A stretch of 8,169 bases of DNA from Proteobacteria bacterium ST_bin16 (GTDB lineage Bacteria; Pseudomonadota; Gammaproteobacteria; Burkholderiales; Nitrosomonadaceae): NCBI GenBank assembly GCA_002083595.1, contig MSXT01000014.1:39930-48098 (forward strand), read 5' to 3'. Shown one piece after another: positions 1-5,343 of the stretch (within the stretch, counting starts at the first letter, position 1; the number at the start of each line of letters is the position of its first letter). A program made the position numbers and the translations under genes. The notes under the pieces were generated by a model. The model was not told the origin of the DNA and did no database searches. It saw nothing but the letters and a program-made list of their open reading frames with translations.

Positions 1-50
1 ACAACGATGATAATGCTCCCTGTCAACCGATCACAACGATGAATCACAAT

Positions 51-57
51 AAAGGAG
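51..57 (+). promoter_or_regulatory. Ribosome binding site of the pirin-family gene
   Basis: AAAGGAG lies six bases before the ATG at 64, a near-ideal Shine-Dalgarno sequence and spacing, which fixes that start. The 63 bases before the gene also contain the 10-mer ACAACGATGA twice (1-10 and 33-42). No convincing promoter hexamers are visible, and the true promoter may lie before the window. Confidence 0.8.
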
Positions 58-63
58 AAAGTC

Positions 64-930
64 ATGGATACAGCAGTGAATTCTGTACGAATAATCCCGG
101 CAGTGGCCGTGCCGGAAGGCGCCGGTGTGACCGTATACCGCACGATTGGATCCCCGGTGTTGCGCGATTACGATCCGTTTTTGTTGTTGGATCACATCAG
201 TAGCGATAAACCGGAAGATTATAAGGCGGGTTTTCCGTCCCATCCGCACCGCGGATTTACCACGTTTACCTATATGATCGACGGTCATATGGAGCATCAG
301 GACAACATGGGCAATAGCGGTGATTTGGGCCCCGGTTCAGCGCAATGGATGAAAGCGGCCAGCGGCATTATTCATTCGGAAATGCCAAAACAGAAGAATG
401 GCTTGATGCGTGGATTCCAGCTGTGGATCAACCTGCCCGCAGCGCATAAGATGGATCACCCGGAATATCAGGAATATCCCGCGGAAGCTTTTCCCATGGT
501 CAAAACGCAGGATTATACGGTGAAAGTTTTAATCGGACGCTTTGCCGATACGGATGCGCCGATTACGGATGATCTGACCGGAGTGTCTTATTACGATGTG
601 CAGGTGCAGCCTGGTAAACATTTTCAACACCGCCGGTCGGCCGGGAATAATAGCTTTCTTTATGTTTTTGAGGGCGATGGGCAATTGGGCGAGCAGCGTG
701 TGCCGCTGCATTCGTGGGTGCCACTGGGTGTGGATGATGGTTCGTTTGACTTCGTTGCCGGGAGAAAGGGTGCGCGTCTGCTGGTTGTCAGCGGCAAGCC
801 GATTGGTGAACCGGTGGCGCGGTATGGTCCGTTTGTCATGAATACCCGGGAACAAATAGATCAGGCGATGCAAGATTTTCAGTCCAACAATTTTGTGCGT
901 GATCGTGCATGGATTAAACGTAATCAATAA
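64..930 (+). CDS. Pirin family protein (bicupin)
   Basis: A 288-residue protein of the pirin family, cytoplasmic iron-binding bicupins; some members act as quercetin 2,3-dioxygenases and others as redox-sensing regulators. The N-terminal cupin (about residues 15-135) carries the diagnostic blocks HPHRGF (60-65) and HSEMP (104-108), so the four expected metal ligands H60, H62, H104 and E106 are all present. The C-terminal cupin-like domain runs from about 165 to 285 (e.g. YVFEGDG near 200). Length is typical of bacterial pirins, and no signal peptide or membrane segment is seen. The start is supported by the Shine-Dalgarno at 51-57. A DoxX-family gene follows after 19 bp on the same strand, suggesting co-transcription and a shared role in redox or stress handling (inference). 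The family assignment is secure; the substrate cannot be told from the sequence. Confidence 0.93.
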   Translation: MDTAVNSVRIIPAVAVPEGAGVTVYRTIGSPVLRDYDPFLLLDHISSDKPEDYKAGFPSHPHRGFTTFTYMIDGHMEHQDNMGNSGDLGPGSAQWMKAASGIIHSEMPKQKNGLMRGFQLWINLPAAHKMDHPEYQEYPAEAFPMVKTQDYTVKVLIGRFADTDAPITDDLTGVSYYDVQVQPGKHFQHRRSAGNNSFLYVFEGDGQLGEQRVPLHSWVPLGVDDGSFDFVAGRKGARLLVVSGKPIGEPVARYGPFVMNTREQIDQAMQDFQSNNFVRDRAWIKRNQ

Positions 931-937
931 CACTTTT

Positions 938-943
938 AAGGAG
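938..943 (+). promoter_or_regulatory. Ribosome binding site deciding the DoxX start
   Basis: AAGGAG ends six bases before the ATG at 950. It favours 950 over an in-frame upstream ATG at 893, which would overlap the pirin gene by 38 bases and add 19 residues unlike the family N-terminus. Confidence 0.75.
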
Positions 944-949
944 ATTATC

Positions 950-1330
950 ATGGAAAAAATCAGTCAATTCGTTGCGCGTGTCTTTCTGGGGCAAATTTTT
1001 TTGCTGTCCGGATTTTTTAAAATCAACGGCTATGAAGGCACGCAGGGGTATATGGAAGCAATGGGTGTGCCGGGCATGCTGCTGCCGTTGGTGATAGCGC
1101 TTGAAATAGGGGGCGGTCTGGCGATTGTGGCGGGATGGCAGACCCGATGGGTATCGATTGCGCTGGCTGCATTTACGTTGGCGGCTGCGGCAATTTTTCA
1201 CAGCAATTTATCGGATCAAATGCAGATGATCATGTTCCTGAAGAATATTGCGATAACCGGCGGATTCATACTGCTGGCCGTGCATGGTGCAGGAGGATAC
1301 AGCCTGGATAACCGTCGCAGCAAGTCATAA
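950..1330 (+). CDS. DoxX family membrane protein
   Basis: A 126-residue integral inner-membrane protein of the DoxX family. Four hydrophobic segments are visible at about residues 8-25, 43-62, 67-84 and 95-113. Family hallmarks are the first helix RVFLGQIFLLSGFFKI (10-25), the glycine-rich EIGGGLAIVAGW stretch (52-63) and FLKNIAITGGFILLA (96-110). DoxX members are named after a subunit of an archaeal terminal quinol oxidase, but most bacterial members are small proteins of uncertain function, several linked to redox or thiol stress. The start at 950 is chosen on its Shine-Dalgarno and on the family N-terminus. The gene lies 19 bp after the pirin gene and is probably its operon partner. No hairpin terminator is evident after the stop. 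The precise role is unknown. Confidence 0.88.
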   Translation: MEKISQFVARVFLGQIFLLSGFFKINGYEGTQGYMEAMGVPGMLLPLVIALEIGGGLAIVAGWQTRWVSIALAAFTLAAAAIFHSNLSDQMQMIMFLKNIAITGGFILLAVHGAGGYSLDNRRSKS

Positions 1331-1398
1331 GAAATGGGGTGTTTTTTGTTTCCGATAGCTCGAATTCTAATACGATTCTTGTTTGGTTATTCCGGATA

Positions 1399-1424
1399 GA
1401 ATTTACGTAAAAATCGAATTTACG
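1399..1424. repeat. Short tandem-like direct repeat GAATTTACG
   Basis: The 9-mer GAATTTACG occurs at 1399-1407 and 1416-1424 with a 17-bp period; the first copy overlaps the perfect palindrome TTTACGTAAA. The related 12-mer AAATCGAATTTA occurs at 1411-1422 and again at 2779-2790, just upstream of sdhC. The arrangement resembles an operator, but AT-rich DNA gives such matches by chance and no regulator is identified. Confidence 0.3.
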
Positions 1425-1546
1425 CTTTATTTTGATTGTTACAAATTCTATGGATGTTTAGTTGAGCAATTCAATCTGCTGGTCTGGTAGTAAGGTTTTG
1501 CATTACACGTAGGTTCGCCAGAGCACATGCTTGGCATATTGTGTCA

Positions 1547-1665
1547 GCTAAGGAGTTTCTGAATAATTGTCATTTCGAGCATAACGAGAAATCTGTCATG
1601 TTGATTCGCAAAGATTCCTCACTGTGTTCGGAATGACAAAAATGAGTTAATCAGCGTTTCCCTAA
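1547..1665. repeat. MITE-like palindromic repeat, copy A
   Basis: A ~119-bp element that recurs without indels at 2452-2570, with about 101 of 119 bases identical by hand count. Its core is a long imperfect inverted repeat: left arm 1567-1594 (starts TTGTCATTTCGAGC) and right arm 1612-1639 (ends CGGAATGACAA), 22 of 28 positions complementary, around a 17-base loop. All six mismatches are transitions, as expected from decay of an originally perfect palindrome. The outer ends also match weakly (CTAAGG at the left, CCCTAA at the right). It has no room for a transposase, so any mobility would depend on enzymes encoded elsewhere. As RNA it could form a hairpin. Confidence 0.8.
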
Positions 1666-1855
1666 GGCGCATACAACCTGAAAAGACTACTCAGCTTGTA
1701 TGTCGCCAGCCAAGTAGCAACGTTGCCATTGGAAGAATCACGGCTCACCGCCACCATAGTCCTCAGAAATGCAGTCACCTATCTGGAAAATAAGGATATT
1801 ACCTATATACAACATGAATTCATGAGCTTAGTCTTGATAGCTAACATCAAACACT

Positions 1856-1861
1856 AAGGAA
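1856..1861 (+). promoter_or_regulatory. Ribosome binding site of the PEP-CTERM gene
   Basis: AAGGAA lies four bases before the ATG at 1866, a slightly close but acceptable Shine-Dalgarno. It supports this start, which also gives a proper signal peptide. Confidence 0.6.
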
Positions 1862-1865
1862 AATC

Positions 1866-2450
1866 ATGAACAATAACTGCTCAAAACTTAAACGCATTAC
1901 AATATTTCTCGTTGGTATTTCTGCAGTCTCATTTCCATTTACGTCAAGTGCAGGTTGGTCAATTATAGGGTTAGACAGGGCAATCGCTTACCCTAACGAT
2001 ATCAACAATTCCGGGCAGGTGGTGGGGAATGCTGACACTAACGACGACGGCTACGCTCATGCTTTCATTACGGGTGCAAACGGTGTAGGGATGACCGACC
2101 TGGGTACTCTAGGTGGAAATCAGAGCGGTGCTACTGGGATAAACGATTCCGGGCAGGTAGTGGGTTGGGCTTTAACTAACAATGGCAGCAATCATGCTTT
2201 CCTCTTTAGCGGCGGCGTAATGACCGATCTTTCACTGCTGGCTCCGGTCGTGGCAGACGGATGGACTGAACTTCACGCTCAAGCAATCAACGACAATGAA
2301 CAGATAGTTGGGTGGGGATGGCATAATGGCACGGAACAAGCATTTTTACTTTCGTTTGGTACATCTCTTCCTATTCCCGAACCAGAAACCTACATCATGT
2401 TGCTGACAGGTTTAGGATTGCTTGGTTTCATGGTGCGTCGTAGGAAATAA
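1866..2450 (+). CDS. HAF-repeat PEP-CTERM sorting domain protein
   Basis: A 194-residue exported protein. It begins with a signal peptide: basic KLKR at 7-10, hydrophobic core at about 11-24, probable cleavage after TSSA (26-29). The mature part holds three HAF-type repeats, each with an IN-D/N-x-x-Q-V/I-VG block (46-54, 92-100, 141-149) followed by HAF, HAF or QAF (65-67, 110-112, 158-160). Two blocks are duplicated at DNA level (2001-2026 and 2139-2164, 23 of 26 bases). The C-terminus is a classic PEP-CTERM signal: PEP at 171-173, hydrophobic helix about 176-190, then the basic tail RRRK. Such proteins are processed by an exosortase and exported to the surface or exopolysaccharide matrix, where this one is expected to act. 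The gene stands alone between two copies of a palindromic repeat. Three HAF repeats is short for such proteins, and the function of HAF repeats is unknown. Confidence 0.9.
   Translation: MNNNCSKLKRITIFLVGISAVSFPFTSSAGWSIIGLDRAIAYPNDINNSGQVVGNADTNDDGYAHAFITGANGVGMTDLGTLGGNQSGATGINDSGQVVGWALTNNGSNHAFLFSGGVMTDLSLLAPVVADGWTELHAQAINDNEQIVGWGWHNGTEQAFLLSFGTSLPIPEPETYIMLLTGLGLLGFMVRRRK
2001..2164 (+). repeat. Internal HAF-repeat duplication at DNA level
   Basis: Bases 2001-2026 and 2139-2164 match at 23 of 26 positions, sharing the uninterrupted core ATTCCGGGCAGGT. The 138-bp spacing equals 46 codons, the repeat period in the protein. This indicates duplication of a coding module inside the gene, recent enough to remain visible in DNA; the third repeat has diverged further. 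Confidence 0.65.
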
Positions 2451-2451
2451 T

Positions 2452-2570
2452 GCTAGGAGGGCTCTGAATAATTGTCATTTCGAGCATGGCGAGAAATCTA
2501 TACTGTTGATTTGCAAAGATTCCTCACTGTATTCAGCATGACAAAAATGAATTAATCAACGCTTCCCTAG
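2452..2570. repeat. MITE-like palindromic repeat, copy B
   Basis: Second copy of the element at 1547-1665, in the same orientation and displaced by exactly 905 bp. It begins one base after the stop codon region of the PEP-CTERM gene. Arms at 2472-2499 and 2517-2544 pair at 19 of 28 positions, so it is more decayed than copy A. The outer ends read CTAGGAGG and CTTCCCTAG. Both copies are bounded by the same tetranucleotide on each side (CTAA/CTAA in A, CTAG/CTAG in B). That could be a target duplication or simply part of the terminal inverted repeat. Confidence 0.8.
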
Positions 2571-2687
2571 TTCTGACAAGTGAACAACTACTTGATCGTT
2601 TTTGTATTATCCATAGCGTGGATGATGACAGTCCGGATGATCGTAGCAGCAAATCATAAATCCTAGCAATAGTCTTCATTGGTGTTG

Positions 2688-2715
2688 AAGCCCGGTTGGT
2701 TGCACTCGGGTTTTT
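2688..2715 (+). terminator. Possible rho-independent terminator
   Basis: AAGCCCG (2688-2694) pairs with CGGGTTT (2707-2713) as a 7-bp stem with one G-U pair around a 12-base loop, and the T-run reaches 2715. It is suitably placed to end transcripts reading through the PEP-CTERM gene before sdhC. The stem is short and the T-run is partly used in it, so this is tentative. Confidence 0.35.
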
Positions 2716-2787
2716 CATTGGTTATGGCTTGTATCATGTGGTATAACAGACTAAACTTGGCTCCGGCAATGGGTGCTTAAATCGAAT

Positions 2788-2816
2788 TTAGGCGACTGAA
2801 TTTTCTACTTTAGAAT
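2788..2816 (+). promoter_or_regulatory. sdhC: Possible sdhC promoter
   Basis: TAGAAT at 2811-2816 matches five of six bases of the sigma-70 -10 box. At 17-bp spacing the upstream hexamer is TTAGGC, a poor -35 match. Transcription would begin around 2822-2824, at the sdhC ATG itself, giving a leaderless message. This would fit the lack of a Shine-Dalgarno before sdhC, but the evidence is slight. Confidence 0.22.
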
Positions 2817-2823
2817 CTCCCGC

Positions 2824-3213
2824 ATGGAAGCGAAATTGCAAAATAAACGCCCCAAGCATCTGAATCTGTTCAAGATCAAACAACCGCTGCCGGCGGTGGT
2901 TTCCATTTTGCATCGCATCAGCGGTGCATTGCTGTTTTTCCCCGGTATTCCTTTACTGTTGTGCGGTTTGCAAATGCTGCTGCAATCGCCGCAAAGTTTT
3001 GAGGTTGCGCAGGAATATGTGCGCGATCCGATGATTAAACTTGCACTATTGCTTCCTCTGTGGTTTTTTCTGCATCATCTGTGCGCCGGTATCCGCCATG
3101 TCATGTTGGATTTGCAAATCGGTATAGTATTGGCGCAAGCGCGTACCAGCAGCAAGCTGGTGTTGGCGGCCGGATTTGTTTTGACGGCATTAATCGGATG
3201 GCAGCTATGGTGA
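2824..3213 (+). CDS. sdhC: Succinate dehydrogenase, cytochrome b556 subunit
   Basis: The 129-residue SdhC membrane anchor of succinate dehydrogenase (complex II). With SdhD it holds haem b and the ubiquinone site and carries electrons from the catalytic subunits to quinone. The family block SILHRISG is at 27-34. S27, H30 and R31 have the same numbers as in E. coli SdhC, where S27 and R31 line the quinone pocket. The second hallmark HxxxGIRH is at 85-92; H85 aligns with the E. coli haem ligand H84. Three hydrophobic helices lie at about 25-52, 70-97 and 110-128. The ATG at 2824 gives the usual family N-terminus (RPKHLNLFKI), but no Shine-Dalgarno precedes it. The end overlaps the start of sdhD, implying coupled translation. 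Confidence 0.94.
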   Translation: MEAKLQNKRPKHLNLFKIKQPLPAVVSILHRISGALLFFPGIPLLLCGLQMLLQSPQSFEVAQEYVRDPMIKLALLLPLWFFLHHLCAGIRHVMLDLQIGIVLAQARTSSKLVLAAGFVLTALIGWQLW

Positions 3214-3560
3214 GGCCATCGAGACTTGCCGTAACGGGCGCGCACTATGGCCTGAAGGATTGGCTAGCGCAACGTGTGACAGCGGTGCTGATGGTGATTT
3301 ATCTGATTGTGCTGACAGCGGTATTACTGGTTGCCGCGCCGCAGGATTATGCCGCTTGGAAAGCTGTATTCAGTCATGCAGGGTTGCGCATCGCCACCTT
3401 GGTATTTTTCATTTGTCTGTTCTGGCATGCTTGGGTCGGCATGCGCAATATTCTGATGGACTACGTGCATGCCACGGCGACTCGCCTGACTGTGCAAATT
3501 GCCGTCATCACCGCTTTGCTGTTTTATCTGATATGGGCTACGGAAATATTGTGGAGTTGA
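3207..3560 (+). CDS. sdhD: Succinate dehydrogenase, hydrophobic membrane anchor subunit
   Basis: The 117-residue SdhD anchor, partner of SdhC in haem and quinone binding. Three membrane helices lie at about 22-43, 60-82 and 95-115. The block HAWVGMRNILMDY (74-86) matches the E. coli SdhD motif HAWIGMWQVLTDY; H74 aligns with the haem ligand H71, and Y86 with the quinone-site Y83. The N-terminal GLKDWLAQRVTA block is also typical. I chose the ATG at 3207, which overlaps the sdhC stop by seven bases. An in-frame ATG at 3198 would add three residues and cannot be excluded; neither has a clear Shine-Dalgarno, so reinitiation from sdhC is likely. The frame is open further upstream inside sdhC, but that part is not family-like. 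Confidence 0.9.
   Translation: MVRPSRLAVTGAHYGLKDWLAQRVTAVLMVIYLIVLTAVLLVAAPQDYAAWKAVFSHAGLRIATLVFFICLFWHAWVGMRNILMDYVHATATRLTVQIAVITALLFYLIWATEILWS
3553..3556 (+). promoter_or_regulatory. sdhA: Ribosome binding site deciding the GTG start of sdhA
   Basis: GGAG lies five bases before the GTG at 3562. An ATG at 3560-3562 overlaps this start but its frame hits TAA after three codons, so the GTG is the real initiator. Confidence 0.6.
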
Positions 3561-3561
3561 T

Positions 3562-5325
3562 GTGGCAATAACCAAAAGAAAATTTGATGTGGTCATCGTA
3601 GGTGCGGGTGGTGCTGGGATGCGTGCGGCGTTGCAGTTATCCGAAGCCGGATTGAAAGTGGCGGTGCTATCCAAAGTTTTTCCCACCCGTTCGCATACCG
3701 TTTCGGCGCAAGGCGGGATTGCCGCAGCTTTGGGAAATGTAACCGAAGACCATTGGCATTGGCACATGTACGATACCGTCAAAGGCTCCGATTACCTGGG
3801 CGACCAGGATGCCATCGAATTCATGTGCCGTCAGGCCAATGAAGTCGTGTATGAGCTGGAACATTTCGGCATGCCATTCGACCGGCTGGAAAATGGCAAG
3901 ATTTATCAACGCCCGTTCGGCGGACAATCGCAGAATTTCGGTGGCGCGCAGGCAACACGTTCCTGTGCAGCGGCGGATCGTACCGGTCATGCGCTATTGC
4001 ACACACTGTATCAACGCAATGTCAGCGCCAATACCCAGTTCTTTGTCGAATGGATGGCGCTGGATCTGATTCGCGACGAACAAGGCGACGTGCTTGGCGT
4101 CACTGCGCTGGAAATGGAAACCGGTGAAGTTTCGATCCTGCAAGCCCGAGCCACTTTGTTTGCCACCGGCGGTGGCGGGCGGATTTTTCAAGCCAGCACC
4201 AATGCCTTGATCAATACCGGCGATGGTTTAGGGATGGCGGCGCGCGCCGGCATACCGCTGGAAGATATGGAATTCTGGCAATTCCATCCGACCGGTGTTT
4301 ACGGCGTGGGTGTTTTGATCAGCGAGGCCGTGCGCGGGGAGGGTGGTTATTTACTGAACAAGGAAGGCGAACGTTTCATGGAACGCTATGCCCCCCATGC
4401 CAAGGATCTGGCCAGCCGCGACGTGGTATCGCGCGCCATGACGACGGAAATGAAGGATGGGCGAGGTTGTGGCGAAGAAAGCGATCATTTGCTGTTGAAA
4501 TTGGATCATCTGGGCGCGGAAGTCATTAAAACCCGCTTGCCCGGCATCCGTGAATTGGCGATGAAATTTGCGCATGTCGATCCGATCAACGAACCGATTC
4601 CGGTTGTGCCGACTGCGCACTACATGATGGGCGGCATACCGACCAATTATTTCGGCCAAGTGGTAGCGCCGTATAAAACCGGCCCGGAAGAGGTCGTGTC
4701 GGGATTTTACGCCGTTGGCGAGTGTGCTTGCGTATCGGTGCATGGCGCCAACCGCTTGGGTACCAATTCGCTGCTTGACCTGGTCGTATTTGGCCGTGCC
4801 GCAGCCAATCAGATTATAGAAGACTTGAAAATTCATCCACACCATAAGCCATTGCCGGAGAATGCCGCGGATAGGACTTTGAATCGCCTGACGCGCTTGG
4901 AAAATCAGAAAGACGGCGAGAATGTCGCGCAAGTCCACGCCGCTCTCGCAAAGACGATGCAAACCTACTGTGGCGTGTTTCGCTTTGAAGACATGCTGCA
5001 AAAGGGCGTGGAAAAAATTCTGGAAGTCGGTCAGCGCGTGGGGCAAACGGAAATTAAGGATAAAAGCGCAGTGTTTAATACCGCGCGGATCGAAGCGCTG
5101 GAATTGGATAATCTGAAAGAAGTCGCGATCGCCACCATGATTTCCGCCGAAGCCCGGCGCGAAAGCCGCGGCGCGCATGCCCGTGACGATTTTCCCGGAC
5201 GCGATGACGTCAAATGGTTAAAGCATACATTATTTTTCAGCGAAGATAACCGGCTGGATTACAAACCGGTGCGGCTGAAGCCGATTACGGTCGAGTCTTT
5301 TCCGCCGAAAGCCAGAACGTATTGA
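3562..5325 (+). CDS. sdhA: Succinate dehydrogenase flavoprotein subunit
   Basis: The 587-residue catalytic subunit, which oxidises succinate to fumarate and passes electrons via covalently bound FAD to SdhB, on the cytoplasmic face of the inner membrane. Length and residue numbering are almost those of E. coli SdhA (588). The FAD-binding GAGGAG is at 14-19, and H45 in RSHTVSAQGG is the covalent FAD site. Active-site positions are intact: H242 in FHPTG, R286 in ASRDVV, H353 in TAHYMMGG and R398 in GANRLG. The C-terminal ESRGAH block (534-539) is also present. It starts at GTG, one base after the sdhD stop, with GGAG at 3553-3556. The usual next gene, sdhB, is missing: after the stop there are only 18 bases before a convergent gene. 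SdhB must therefore come from another locus if the complex is functional. Confidence 0.97.
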   Translation: MAITKRKFDVVIVGAGGAGMRAALQLSEAGLKVAVLSKVFPTRSHTVSAQGGIAAALGNVTEDHWHWHMYDTVKGSDYLGDQDAIEFMCRQANEVVYELEHFGMPFDRLENGKIYQRPFGGQSQNFGGAQATRSCAAADRTGHALLHTLYQRNVSANTQFFVEWMALDLIRDEQGDVLGVTALEMETGEVSILQARATLFATGGGGRIFQASTNALINTGDGLGMAARAGIPLEDMEFWQFHPTGVYGVGVLISEAVRGEGGYLLNKEGERFMERYAPHAKDLASRDVVSRAMTTEMKDGRGCGEESDHLLLKLDHLGAEVIKTRLPGIRELAMKFAHVDPINEPIPVVPTAHYMMGGIPTNYFGQVVAPYKTGPEEVVSGFYAVGECACVSVHGANRLGTNSLLDLVVFGRAAANQIIEDLKIHPHHKPLPENAADRTLNRLTRLENQKDGENVAQVHAALAKTMQTYCGVFRFEDMLQKGVEKILEVGQRVGQTEIKDKSAVFNTARIEALELDNLKEVAIATMISAEARRESRGAHARDDFPGRDDVKWLKHTLFFSEDNRLDYKPVRLKPITVESFPPKARTY

Positions 5326-5343
5326 GAGTTTACAAACAGAGTA

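Larger units (their letters stand above)
1331..1865. other. Intergenic region with repeat copy A, no intact gene recognised
   Basis: This 535-bp stretch is AT-richer than the flanking genes. It holds a 17-bp-spaced direct repeat GAATTTACG (1399-1407 and 1416-1424) around the perfect 10-bp palindrome TTTACGTAAA (1402-1411). It also holds the MITE-like repeat copy A (1547-1665) and an open stretch of 63 codons (1666-1854, TAA at 1855-1857) without a good start, which may be a gene remnant or chance. No convincing promoter for the PEP-CTERM gene was found. Confidence 0.6.
2571..2823. other. Intergenic region before sdhC, no gene recognised
   Basis: Together with repeat copy B this makes 373 bp without a gene. 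Directly after the repeat, an open frame runs on the plus strand to a TAA at 2657-2659 (reads EQLLDRFCIIHSVDDDSPDD and a short tail); it has no start of its own and could be the end of a broken gene or chance. A weak hairpin with a T-run lies at 2688-2715. The last 45 bases before sdhC carry a possible -10 box. Confidence 0.5.

Noticed and set aside
1..42. 10-mer ACAACGATGA repeated at 1-10 and 33-42 as an operator
   Set aside because: One short repeat at the window edge with no flanking symmetry; insufficient to call a site.
893..949. Upstream ATG extension of the DoxX gene
   Set aside because: It lies inside the pirin gene without a ribosome site, while the ATG at 950 has an excellent one and matches the family N-terminus.
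1531..1548. Sigma-54 promoter for the PEP-CTERM gene (TTGGCATATTGTGTCAGC)
   Set aside because: The GG element is present, but the GC element is not at the required ten-base spacing, and the site is over 300 bp from the gene with a repeat in between.
1547..2570. CRISPR array
   Set aside because: Only two copies of a long palindromic repeat 905 bp apart with a gene between them; no short regular repeat-spacer pattern and no cas genes.
2533..2718. 61-codon minus-strand open frame before sdhC
   Set aside because: It overlaps repeat copy B and the putative hairpin, and is Ser/Arg-rich without recognisable similarity or ribosome site.
4351..5178. 275-codon minus-strand open frame
   Set aside because: It lies wholly inside sdhA, whose protein is conserved end to end; the translation is a His/Phe/Arg-rich shadow with no family features.
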